Below, one piece after another: positions 1 through 6,732 of a stretch of DNA of 13,123 nucleotides. The position numbers and the translations under genes were made by a program. The notes under the pieces were generated by a model. That model was not told where the DNA came from. It saw nothing but the letters and a program-made list of their open reading frames with translations, and did no database searches. Source of the stretch: Cyclostephanos tholiformis (lineage: Eukaryota > Bacillariophyta > Thalassiosirophyceae > Thalassiosirales > Thalassiosiraceae). The DNA lies in contig JALLPB010000762.1 of NCBI GenBank assembly GCA_036939975.1, forward strand, positions 1-13,123, written 5' to 3'. How positions within the stretch are numbered: position 1 is the stretch's first letter; each line of letters opens with the position of its first letter.

Positions 1-45
1 TACTGTACACATCTTATGTCTGGCCTTGGACCGGGCATGCCTAAG

Positions 46-63
46 GTGTAACAATGGTTACAC
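46..63. repeat. Perfect 7-bp hairpin with 4-nt loop
   Basis: GTGTAAC, then AATG, then GTTACAC: the arms are exact reverse complements. A hairpin with the same arm and loop lengths lies 94 bp downstream. The function is unknown, and short hairpins of this size do occur by chance. Confidence 0.5.
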
Positions 64-139
64 AAGTTACAGTGAACTTCTGGGCTCATGTCATGATGTG
101 AACCCCCTGCTAAGCAAATCGCACTTAGAGGACCCTGGG

Positions 140-157
140 GTGCTCTTACGAGAGCAC
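140..157. repeat. Perfect 7-bp hairpin with 4-nt loop
   Basis: GTGCTCT, then TACG, then AGAGCAC: exact reverse-complement arms in the same 7-4-7 geometry as the hairpin at 46-63 but with unrelated sequence. There is no adjacent T-run or gene end that would make it a terminator. Confidence 0.5.
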
Positions 158-491
158 AGGGAGCCAATCTTGCATGCTGAGATGCTTGCACGTTGATTTT
201 ATGTTGATTGTTGCGTCAATTATTGACATTGCGATGATGAAGAATGAGGCTGGGGGTCAATTTTTTGACGTGCTGCAAAGGTTCCTTCTCTTTTTGGGGC
301 ATGCGGTTGCATCCGCAGTACATGCCAATGTGCGACCACATTGCTAAAGCTGGGACCCAGCGATGCAAACATGGTGGAATATTGACCCCCCCATCGATAT
401 CGTGCTCATGCATTGAGAGGGGAAATTGGCAATTTGGGGGGTGGGGGATGGGCGTCGTTCTTGGTGCGCCGCTCACGTCTCTCTTTTTTTA

Positions 492-1470
492 TATATATTT
501 TTTGTGTATGTGGAACTTGAGAGGATTTATTGATTTTGTGGCGGGAAATTCTCCAGTTCAGCCCCTAACTAAGGTATTGGCAGAGATGAATAAGGTGAAA
601 AGCTGGATGAGAAGTGGACCAGGGAAGATGAAGTGAGGTTGGAGGAGGCACAGTTGGACATTGTTGACATGGCCCACACAGTCCTTGGGCATATGGAAGC
701 CTTGAATCCCGAAGAAAAAGGATTTGGTTTTGATGGCATGCATGATATTGCATGAGGAGTTCAAGCAATTGGTGTTGGCTTAAAGTGAAGAGAAGGGATG
801 GTCATGACAAAGGGGGGGATTGTTGCCATTGCTGGCACTGGCAATGGGGATGGTGACGATGGGCTAGCGGTTGAGAACACCAATGTTTTGAACAATGGGG
901 TACATTCTCTTGATTGAGGGACAGAGGCAGGGGCAGTTTAAAGGATTAAAACATAAGATTTAGTGTCATATTAATCAAATTACTTTATGCCAAAGCAAAA
1001 AAAAGACATTTCCATGCTGCTGGTGGTGGTTCGTGTTATATGCCCCCTCAATGGACTGTGACTTGCAACCAAACTGAACATATGTATCATCGTCCATGAT
1101 GTGGGGAAGGTGTAGATATAATCACATTGGGTGTTTCCATGCCATGGATGATGATTTGATCAAAAGCCAATGACACACACGTTTTTGGTGCTGCAACATG
1201 GATCAATTTATGGCCAGAAAAAGTATTGTAGAATTAGTACATTTCTATCATACTTTGAAAAAAGTGGCACTGCAAAACCCAAGGTCGGGGTGCAGGGCGG
1301 CCAGCAAAAGACGGAGTTGAATATTAATCATCTTGCCATTTGAGGAACCCAAAGACAACAAAGAAGATGGCAACATGGCTGCGGATACAGATCACGTCAT
1401 TGGTGAGGGAGGGATTACAGAGGAGGCCATGGACAACGTTTGGGCGCAGGTGGTGGTCGGCAGACCATGA
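492..1470 (+). pseudogene. Decayed coding remnant, faintly SANT/Myb-like
   Basis: This is a broken plus-strand reading path with protein-like composition. From about 594 to 755 one frame reads a charged, Trp-containing segment (EKLDEKWTREDEVRLEEAQ) that begins by frameshift from the preceding frame. At about 1000-1100 a fragment contains GGGSCYMPPQWTVTCNQ. From 1144 to 1470 a single frame is open except for TGA codons at about 1177 and 1318; it includes MDQFMARKSIVELVHFYHTL (from 1198) and ends acidic at a TGA at 1468. The ARKSxxELVxFYxxLKK pattern resembles the third helix of SANT domains in ELM2-SANT/MTA-like cofactors, but this is a pattern impression only. Multiple stops and frameshifts make it a relic. 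It could equally be part of a mobile element, since the right half of the window is full of them. No start codon can be assigned with confidence. Confidence 0.3.
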
Positions 1471-1683
1471 TGATGATGGCTAGTTCCATGTCACTGGAGG
1501 GGGTGTAGATAGCTTTTCGTTTGGTAGCCACTATGCATGTTTGGGGTGGCTAAAAATAATAGCATCAAGTATGCCCTATGTTGTACTATGTACAAACCTT
1601 CCTCTACCCCGCCGAAGGGATACGATGATAAAAAACCCCGCCTGTGAACTGACCCTAATTGTATCATTGTAGGATTATGTTCT

Positions 1684-3864
1684 TTACAAGGCCTTCCAAT
1701 TTCTGTCATCATCATCCTCTTGATCTAGATCTATCTCCCGAACAATCTTAACCCCATCGAATATTCGCTTGTTTGGGGATTTTATAATGTCCAAATCGTT
1801 CTGCCCCCAAATGTTCATATTTCCCCGCTCTAAGCCCGCGATCTTTCCCCTCATCAGCATGCGCTCTCGATCCAACACCCCATTTATTGACTCTGGCACC
1901 TTTCCGAACTCATCGTTGGACTTTCGTCGCTCTACTTGCACTGCCCTTGAAAATATCTGATCGGTCATTGACGCTTCTTTCTCGAATCTTTGATGTTGTG
2001 TATTGAGCTTTCGTGCTTCCATTTGCACCCTTTGAAGTTTATCCTGAAGATGCTGCACGTCCTGGCGTAGTACCGCTCGCTCTTGTTCTGACACGGCCAG
2101 CTTTTTCTGAAGGCGACTAATCTCCTGTCGCAGAGGTTGTTGCTGATTATGAAGATGAAGTGGTTCAATTATTGCAATGGACTGCTGAGATGGTCTCTCC
2201 TTCCACCAGGTTTGGATAGATTTGATCGTGAATTGGCGCTGCCCTCGTCGTGACTTCGGCCGATCATCGCCACGGCGCAACTTTGAGAGCGGTTGCTTTC
2301 GTTTTGTGATGGACTGAGATTGGAGGTTTGCAATGCGTTTTTTCGAGAATGGGTTGGCAGCTTCAAATTCACGATGTAAAAAGTTTAATTCCTCTTCAAC
2401 GGAAGAATCGTACTCGTGTTCGTCGTCGTCACTCCGCACTCCTTTATCTTTTGCCGAATGATCCTCTCTACAAAGATCACTCAATCGCCTGAAAATGAGT
2501 AAACTGAAGAGACCCAAAATGGCGACTGATGACATGGCAGTTACAGGTCGGGATATCAGGAGACGACTTAAACCACCTTCCCTCATAGCAATACCGGTAG
2601 TCGTCACACCCTCCACCGGCCCATACCACAAGAAATCAATTGTGCTACGAACCAGCAACCACAAAGTGAACAGCCATCTCAACATTGTTCCTGCCAGATT
2701 GCGGGTGATGGTTTGAATCACATTTCCAATGGGTGCTGAATATAAATACAGCCAATCAATGGAAAGAGATTTCCCTTTGTAGGAGCGGGCAGCTCGAGGA
2801 GACCCTCTATTATAGAATCGATTTGCAATGAACGATGCATTCGAGGATGAATTACGGCGAAATTGTTTCCTTCCGCTTGGTATTTTTTTTGTCATTTTTG
2901 TCGGCTTAAACCACAGGTGCGAGCTGTTTGCTTGTGATGATTTGGTCGCTTTCATAGAGCTGGGTTGAGAATTCACAACATTCACGTTAGGAATAGGAGT
3001 TTCATATAAATGGTCACTTGAATTATCATCGTCTATATCCACTTCTTTCACATTCCCGTTCTCCTGATTCTCATTCTCTTCCCAATTGTCAGTGTTGGAA
3101 GAAAAAAACTTCATCTGTCGAAACTTGCTCGGAGCTTGAGCGTTATCTTGATTTGCTGCGGAGATAGGGGTTGTGAAGAGATTGTCCCACTCCTCGTCGT
3201 CACCGCCACCGCCGTCGTCAACTTGAATGAGTCCTCGACTTTTTGATACTCTTTTTGCGATCCTAGTGCTTTGAGCGGTACTTCGTTCATCATTAGCTGC
3301 ATCAGGTCTTTTGCCCCACCCCCGAAAGAATTTATCTTTATTCCACTGTGATAAATTGTCTTCAGTTACTCGATCAAAATATTTTCCATCGTCCGTAATC
3401 AGCTCGCTCTTTTGACATTGATCATCATAAGCAGCGTCGCCGTTATTTTCTTCTTCCTCGTAACTGTCATATCCCACGTCAACATTCCCTTCCTCGGCGT
3501 CATCTGTCTCATAATATTCGTATTCGTATTCGCACTCTTGCTCATCGACGTCTGATTCTCCTGCCACTGTTGAGAAGACCTCGAAATTTTCGGGCTGCCT
3601 ATAGTTCCACCGTCTCGCCTTCCCTGGTCTTCCCAACACCCAATCGCCGCCACGAATTTTCAACGCCGCGTGAATGTTCCCCACAGAAGGAGGCCGACCG
3701 CTCATTTTCAAAAAATTCCAAGAGGCCTCAGCTGGCGGTGATGCTTCGATTGCACTCATTACTGCCACCCATGTTACCAGCGGAAAAAATGCTTTGCAGT
3801 GGCCGTCTTTGTTCGCCCAAGAGTTGATTGACATATCCATATCAATATTAATGAAGCAATCCAT
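1684..3864 (-). CDS. Acidic two-TM coiled-coil protein, unknown function
   Basis: This is an uninterrupted 726-codon frame from ATG (3864) to TAA, by far the longest in the window; I do not recognise a family. The N-terminus has a hydrophobic stretch at about residues 25-39 (AFFPLVTWVAVMSAI) followed by PPAEASW, which could be a signal peptide, or a diatom-type plastid bipartite signal if cleavage falls before Trp49; neither is proven. Residues 101-160 are strongly acidic and Tyr-rich, and more Asp/Glu tracts lie at 216-226 and 261-284. A basic Ser/Asn/Arg-rich segment (about 318-365) precedes two likely membrane helices, about 391-413 and 438-458, separated by a short loop. Residues 578-631 have clear heptad periodicity (coiled coil), after a very basic stretch (507-545). 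The C-terminus is again acidic. The layout suggests a membrane-anchored scaffold or tether with a coiled-coil tail. It is divergently transcribed from the M50B-like gene. Alternative in-frame starts are Met9, Met11 and Met36. Confidence 0.85.
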   Translation of the reverse strand: MDCFINIDMDMSINSWANKDGHCKAFFPLVTWVAVMSAIEASPPAEASWNFLKMSGRPPSVGNIHAALKIRGGDWVLGRPGKARRWNYRQPENFEVFSTVAGESDVDEQECEYEYEYYETDDAEEGNVDVGYDSYEEEENNGDAAYDDQCQKSELITDDGKYFDRVTEDNLSQWNKDKFFRGWGKRPDAANDERSTAQSTRIAKRVSKSRGLIQVDDGGGGDDEEWDNLFTTPISAANQDNAQAPSKFRQMKFFSSNTDNWEENENQENGNVKEVDIDDDNSSDHLYETPIPNVNVVNSQPSSMKATKSSQANSSHLWFKPTKMTKKIPSGRKQFRRNSSSNASFIANRFYNRGSPRAARSYKGKSLSIDWLYLYSAPIGNVIQTITRNLAGTMLRWLFTLWLLVRSTIDFLWYGPVEGVTTTGIAMREGGLSRLLISRPVTAMSSVAILGLFSLLIFRRLSDLCREDHSAKDKGVRSDDDEHEYDSSVEEELNFLHREFEAANPFSKKRIANLQSQSITKRKQPLSKLRRGDDRPKSRRGQRQFTIKSIQTWWKERPSQQSIAIIEPLHLHNQQQPLRQEISRLQKKLAVSEQERAVLRQDVQHLQDKLQRVQMEARKLNTQHQRFEKEASMTDQIFSRAVQVERRKSNDEFGKVPESINGVLDRERMLMRGKIAGLERGNMNIWGQNDLDIIKSPNKRIFDGVKIVREIDLDQEDDDDRNWKAL

Positions 3865-3983
3865 TATTGCGCATTTTTTGAATGTTGTGTGATGTGTGAT
3901 GATGTCGTGTGTGATGGACTACCTTTTAGCCAAAAAATAGATAAATAATACTATAAATACGTACCACTGGATCGAATCACGTT

Positions 3984-3993
3984 CCTACGTAGG
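3984..3993. promoter_or_regulatory. Palindrome CCTACGTAGG
   Basis: A perfect 10-bp palindrome with a TACGTA core, centrally placed in the divergent promoter region. An identical copy occurs at 6936-6945, upstream of the HAD-like gene. It may be a bZIP-like or other dimeric factor site, but that is inference. Confidence 0.35.
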
Positions 3994-4008
3994 ATCGTAC
4001 GGTAGATG

Positions 4009-4020
4009 TGTTGGCCAACA
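4009..4020. promoter_or_regulatory. Palindrome TGTTGGCCAACA
   Basis: A perfect 12-bp palindrome, 15 bp from the CCTACGTAGG palindrome in the divergent promoter. The core TTGGCCAA holds a CCAAT-like half on each strand only in degenerate form, so I do not call it a CCAAT box. It is a plausible dimeric-factor site. Confidence 0.35.
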
Positions 4021-4154
4021 GTTTTTTGAGGTGGTCATTATTTCTTGGGGTTTGGCGATGATGTCCATCCCCCAAATCAACATACTAGGTATTACAACGC
4101 ACCTCCCCTCCCAACTTGTCAACCATATTTTTTATTCTTCTGATAAAAATCACC

Positions 4155-4319
4155 ATGTTCGGAAGTCGGAAGAGGCAGCTAGCTCACACCACAATCCAAG
4201 ATGAACGAAGCACAAATTGCCTTCCTAGTATTGTACCTGATATACATCGGCATCATCGTTGTCTTTCACAACACTCTCGTCATGAAACCATTTCGGTTAC
4301 TCACCACCTTCCTGCATGA
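4155..4319 (+). other. Possible upstream ORF overlapping the M50B-like start
   Basis: An ATG in a good eukaryotic initiation context (CACCATG) at 4155 opens a 54-codon frame that passes through the M50B-like start codon (4201) in a different frame and ends with TGA at 4317-4319. If the transcript begins upstream of 4155, this frame would be expected to reduce initiation at 4201. If transcription starts between 4158 and 4200, it is irrelevant. The encoded peptide has no recognisable feature. Confidence 0.3.
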
Positions 4320-4986
4320 AATGAGTCACGCAATAGCATGCTGGATAACCTGCGGTTCTGTTCAGGCAATCCAAGTCTATGATAACGAAGGGGGTGTGAC
4401 ATCCTATTATGGTGGATGCCGAGTGCTGATCATTCCCGCCGGTTACGTCGGCGCGGCTATTTGGGGGAGCATTTTTGTCATGTTCAGTGGAGGACGTAAA
4501 ACGGCCACTGGCGCAGCGGGGGCGTTGATATTCATGCTATTAATATCCCTCTGCTTTGCACCGAATCGAACGATGATCGCACTCAATATTTTCTATGCCA
4601 TAGTAACTGGTCTCTTCATCTATTTGGAGTGGCACGTATTCACACCGATACTCGGGTACGTCGTTCTCTTTTACGGAGCCTTCGTTGGCGTTGGCGCAGT
4701 GGAAGATGTATATCAAGATACTGTGAAAAGGACAGTACTCCGGAGTGATGCGTACTCCTGTTATCAAATTTGCCCGTGCTGTCTACCGCGCTGTGTTGGA
4801 ATTCAGTGGGCAGCATGCACTATAGTGTTGCAGTTGGCTGGGGCATTGATCGCCATGACACAGCTGAGTAACAGGTGTGAAAATATGGGGTGGTGGGAGT
4901 GTCTCAGTGGTGATGAAGAATCAGCAAATAAATTTTGGCAGTGGGAGCAGCAGGCCGCTCAAAACTTTGGCGATTGGGTCCATTGA
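4201..4986 (+). CDS. Peptidase M50B-like integral membrane protein
   Basis: A 261-residue intact frame, ATG to TGA. Residues 39-43 are HEMSH, a zinc-metalloprotease HExxH motif, set in LTTFLHEMSHAIACW as in the M50B-like family (site-2-protease relatives). A second conserved acidic element, VEDVYQD at 167-173, is where that family carries its additional Asp ligand region. Hydrophobic segments at about 7-23, 74-96, 104-120, 125-141, 148-165 and 201-220 predict a polytopic membrane protein. The length fits the family's usual 200-260 residues, so it is probably complete. A Cys cluster (CYQICPCCLPRC, 187-198) precedes the last membrane segment. Substrate and membrane are unknown; related proteins have been annotated both as active proteases and as proteins of unknown activity. 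It is divergent from the 726-residue membrane/coiled-coil gene, and an out-of-frame upstream ATG overlaps its start. The family call is confident; catalytic activity is inferred. Confidence 0.85.
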   Translation: MNEAQIAFLVLYLIYIGIIVVFHNTLVMKPFRLLTTFLHEMSHAIACWITCGSVQAIQVYDNEGGVTSYYGGCRVLIIPAGYVGAAIWGSIFVMFSGGRKTATGAAGALIFMLLISLCFAPNRTMIALNIFYAIVTGLFIYLEWHVFTPILGYVVLFYGAFVGVGAVEDVYQDTVKRTVLRSDAYSCYQICPCCLPRCVGIQWAACTIVLQLAGALIAMTQLSNRCENMGWWECLSGDEESANKFWQWEQQAAQNFGDWVH

Positions 4987-5367
4987 TGTAGACACGGAGC
5001 GTCGTTCGAAGCCACTATCTGTGATTAGCGCGGATATTTCATGATACGGCGATAGTGCGTAATGCGGCAGGATTCAATCAATGTCCTCGTAATACAGTCT
5101 TGCGTTAACGAACGTGATCAACCTTTGTTGTAGTAACTGTGATAGATTTTAATTATTCGATGCTAGTCCATTACCTCTCGCGGTGCATATTCATGCCAAT
5201 CTCCCACATCAGCACCTTACCTTTTCCAAAGATTTCTGCTCGCTTTAATCAAGTGCGCACCTGGCGACATTACAAAACTTCTCTCTTCGCCCAATCATGT
5301 CTAATCTAGGTTTATTTCTGCATTCGCATACCTCTCAAAGGATGGACTGGCATTGACCCTCATCCTA
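4987..5367. other. Intergenic spacer, no gene seen
   Basis: No frame of useful length and no repeat was found. A short in-frame peptide starts at an ATG near 5297 and closes after about 19 codons. The stretch at 5310-5340 ends in a pyrimidine-rich run before AAAG, so an additional small 5' exon of the downstream gene cannot be excluded. Confidence 0.5.
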
Positions 5368-5679
5368 ATGCAATTGTCATCGGAGTTCTTGTCGTCTTCC
5401 TCCACTTCAGAGGAGGATATGTCAGATGATACATCATCATCATGCGGCATCAAGACTATAGGTACGGGACATCTTTCATTGGGGCTATTGATGTGGATAC
5501 TTGCATTATGGTCCGAGAGATCTTAGGATTTAAGCTGCTAATGCTTGTTTGCTTTGTCTTCAACTGCAGACGGACATGCGATGGAACACACAACTCGATT
5601 GTTGTTCAAGATATTTTCGAGCTCATTTTTCAAGATTTGTAGCTTCGATCATTGCTGCTTGTCGACAAAGCTTTGCTAA
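5368..5679 (+). CDS. Small Ser/Cys-rich protein, predicted two-exon gene
   Basis: Proposed exons are 5368-5461 and 5570-5679, giving a 67-residue protein. Exon 1 reads MQLSSEFL followed by a Ser/Glu/Asp-rich run (SSSSTSEEDMSDDTSSS). Exon 2 continues in phase and ends with LSTKLC and TAA. The intron boundaries are GT and a textbook acceptor: GCTAATG branch-like sequence, pyrimidine-rich TTGTTTGCTTTGTCTTCAAC, then TGCAG. Without splicing the exon 1 frame closes at a TAG at about 5526, and an alternative unspliced frame from ATG 5442 gives a 66-residue peptide with no motif. The spliced frame ends within the stop codon of the convergent minus-strand gene (four shared bases). No family is recognised. 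The splice signals are the only support, so the model is tentative and the gene could have further 5' exons. Confidence 0.35.
5462..5569 (+). other. Candidate spliceosomal intron, 108 nt
   Basis: It begins GTACGG and ends in CTGCAG, with a CTAAT branch-point-like sequence at about 5538-5542 and a long pyrimidine tract between. The length is typical of short introns in microalgae. The donor GTACGG is weaker than GTAAGT or GTATGT, which lowers confidence. Confidence 0.4.
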
Positions 5680-5978
5680 TCATCATTAAATGGCGGCGCA
5701 GGAAGACTCGATCGGCGTGTTTTGGGGCAATATATTTTCGCACGAATCTCTGGTTTAAGACCGCTCTGGCTCATTTGTGAAACATCGACAGGAGAATCAT
5801 CAAGACTTGCTCGTCTGTGGCCATGGGTAGCATTGCTTAATTGTGATACATCGACTGGAGAATCATCGAGACTTGCTCGCCTGCGGCCAGGGAAAGGATG
5901 CAGATCGGCCGCTGCTCCAACCGATGCTTGGCTATTCGATGCCTCATTCGTTGATAACATCATGATGATATAACTCAT
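5676..5978 (-). CDS. 100-residue protein with tandem RRASLDDSPVDVSQ repeats
   Basis: The start chosen is the ATG at 5978 (MSYIIMML); the frame runs further upstream only through a GTG, unlikely as a eukaryotic start. The protein has a short hydrophobic N-terminus, then two exact copies of RRASLDDSPVDVSQ at residues 33-46 and 55-68, separated by eight residues, and a third shorter RRSSL near the C-terminus (88-92). R-R-x-S-hydrophobic is the classic basophilic kinase (PKA/AGC-type) phosphorylation consensus, and DSP adds a possible proline-directed site, so this looks like a small multi-phosphosite protein. The two DNA copies differ at five of 47 positions; the four inside the 14-codon unit are all synonymous, which argues strongly for real, constrained coding. 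The rest is low-complexity and probably disordered. It is convergent with the small plus-strand gene, overlapping it at the stop codons. No family is recognised. Confidence 0.65.
   Translation of the reverse strand: MSYIIMMLSTNEASNSQASVGAAADLHPFPGRRRASLDDSPVDVSQLSNATHGHRRASLDDSPVDVSQMSQSGLKPEIRAKIYCPKTRRSSLPAPPFNDD
5776..5888. repeat. Two 47-bp direct repeats, 66-bp period
   Basis: The copies are at 5776-5822 and 5842-5888, with five substitutions between them. They encode (minus strand) the tandem 14-residue units of the small protein. Four substitutions are silent; the one outside the unit changes His to Arg. Confidence 0.85.
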
Positions 5979-6102
5979 ACTGCCGATCCCACGAACCACA
6001 ATTCACCAACCCGCCCGCAGTGAGCCAACCATCCCTTTTAATCAAGTAACCCAACGTTATACATAATGTAACGATACAATGGTCAAGTCCGAATCCAATT
6101 AA

Positions 6103-6224
6103 ATGTAGAATCGTTCTGATATAGAATTGTTTTACAGGGTAGAACGGATCTACATCCTTAAACTATAATAATTAAAAGAATTGATGCAACTAGAACAGTT
6201 CTACCGCTTAGAACAATTCTACAT
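6103..6224. repeat. Fold-back MITE-like element with five TAGAA-N3-TTCTA motifs
   Basis: Outer arms ATGTAGAATCGTTCT (6103-6117) and AGAACAATTCTACAT (6210-6224) are reverse complements with one mismatch. Inside are repeated near-palindromes of the form TAGAA-N3-TTCTA at 6106-6118, 6122-6134, 6140-6152, 6191-6203 and 6209-6221; the fourth, TAGAACAGTTCTA, is perfect and the others are degenerate. The strand can fold back along much of its length. No clear target-site duplication is seen. It lies between two minus-strand genes, in the likely promoter of the small phosphosite protein. It could be a small non-autonomous transposon or a cluster of regulator sites. The 3-nt spacing does not fit a heat-shock element (GAAnnTTC). 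Confidence 0.6.
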
Positions 6225-6312
6225 CAGAACAAAACACTATCCTCCAGATCCAGCGGTATGATGGATAACCTAAAAATTGGGGCATCGATGACCACCAACC
6301 TCATCCGTGCAG

Positions 6313-6732
6313 TTAAGGCGAGAACTCATCCCAGCTCCTAATCAACACAAGCGACGAAAACAAGGCCGGGTTGTGCTTTTGGAGACCATCGATATTCTTT
6401 TTTTCATTGCAAAACCAAATGAGTATATATTTTGAGGGCGGAAAATGTTTCAGCACTGTCACTTTGTCGTCAATCATTGCATCTAAGCCTAATCGCTCGG
6501 CAATTTGTACTTTTTCTGGATAAGTTGCGCAGAATTCGATAGGAATGTCCGAAAACCCTTGCTCGCCAAGCCATACACGTGTTATATCCATAAAAGACGG
6601 TCCACATTTGGAGATAAAATGCACTGAGTGGCCGGCGTCGATTATTCTTTGCACAGCAGCTTTGCCTCCATCGATCGCGAGGCCAGTAGATTGATTGCGC
6701 AGTACACCGCCAATATCCATGCCATATTTCAT
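6313..6732 (-). CDS. HAD-like hydrolase-family protein, atypical motif I
   Basis: An intact 139-residue frame from ATG 6732 to TAA. HAD-superfamily motifs appear in order: motif I MDIGGVL with candidate nucleophile Asp6, motif II HFISKCG with Ser41, motif III Lys74 (PEKVQIAERLG) and motif IV MIDDK with Asp88 and Asp89. Most active HAD phosphatases have DxDx(T/V); here the second Asp is Gly8, as in a group of small HAD-like proteins with DIGGV and SKCG signatures that I recall from bacteria and some eukaryotes, whose substrate is unknown to me. There is no room for a large cap domain. It could be a phosphatase using a different acid/base, or a non-catalytic fold. The bacterial-like character could reflect horizontal transfer, but composition gives no clear sign. 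The gene is in tandem with the small phosphosite gene, separated by 334 bp containing a fold-back repeat. Confidence 0.75.
   Translation of the reverse strand: MKYGMDIGGVLRNQSTGLAIDGGKAAVQRIIDAGHSVHFISKCGPSFMDITRVWLGEQGFSDIPIEFCATYPEKVQIAERLGLDAMIDDKVTVLKHFPPSKYILIWFCNEKKNIDGLQKHNPALFSSLVLIRSWDEFSP

Larger units (their letters stand above)
1..491. other. Non-coding left flank
   Basis: I see no convincing gene here. Open frames exist on both strands between about 216 and 490, but their translations have no recognisable motif, are rich in Cys, His, Met and Pro as expected of chance frames, and overlap one another antisense. The tract at 480-505 is T/A-rich. The only clear structures are two short perfect hairpins, listed separately. 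Confidence 0.5.
3865..4200. promoter_or_regulatory. Divergent intergenic promoter region
   Basis: These 336 bp separate the start codons of the 726-residue protein (minus) and the M50B-like peptidase (plus), so promoters for both should lie here. A TATAAATA-like element is present at about 3952-3960, roughly 90 bp from the minus start and 245 bp from the plus start. Two perfect palindromes (3984-3993 and 4009-4020) lie in the middle and are candidate regulator sites. No transcription start can be fixed from sequence. Confidence 0.6.

Noticed and set aside
244..636. 130-residue plus-strand frame as an intact gene
   Set aside because: Composition is chance-like for most of its length and it overlaps an antisense frame; only the last part (after about 492) leads by frameshift into protein-like sequence, so it is treated as part of a relic.
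1491..1715. 74-residue minus-strand frame as a separate gene
   Set aside because: It overlaps the 3' end of the 726-residue gene in another frame and has no motif.
6106..6221. Heat-shock elements in the fold-back region
   Set aside because: The GAA and TTC parts are separated by three bases, whereas the heat-shock consensus needs two.
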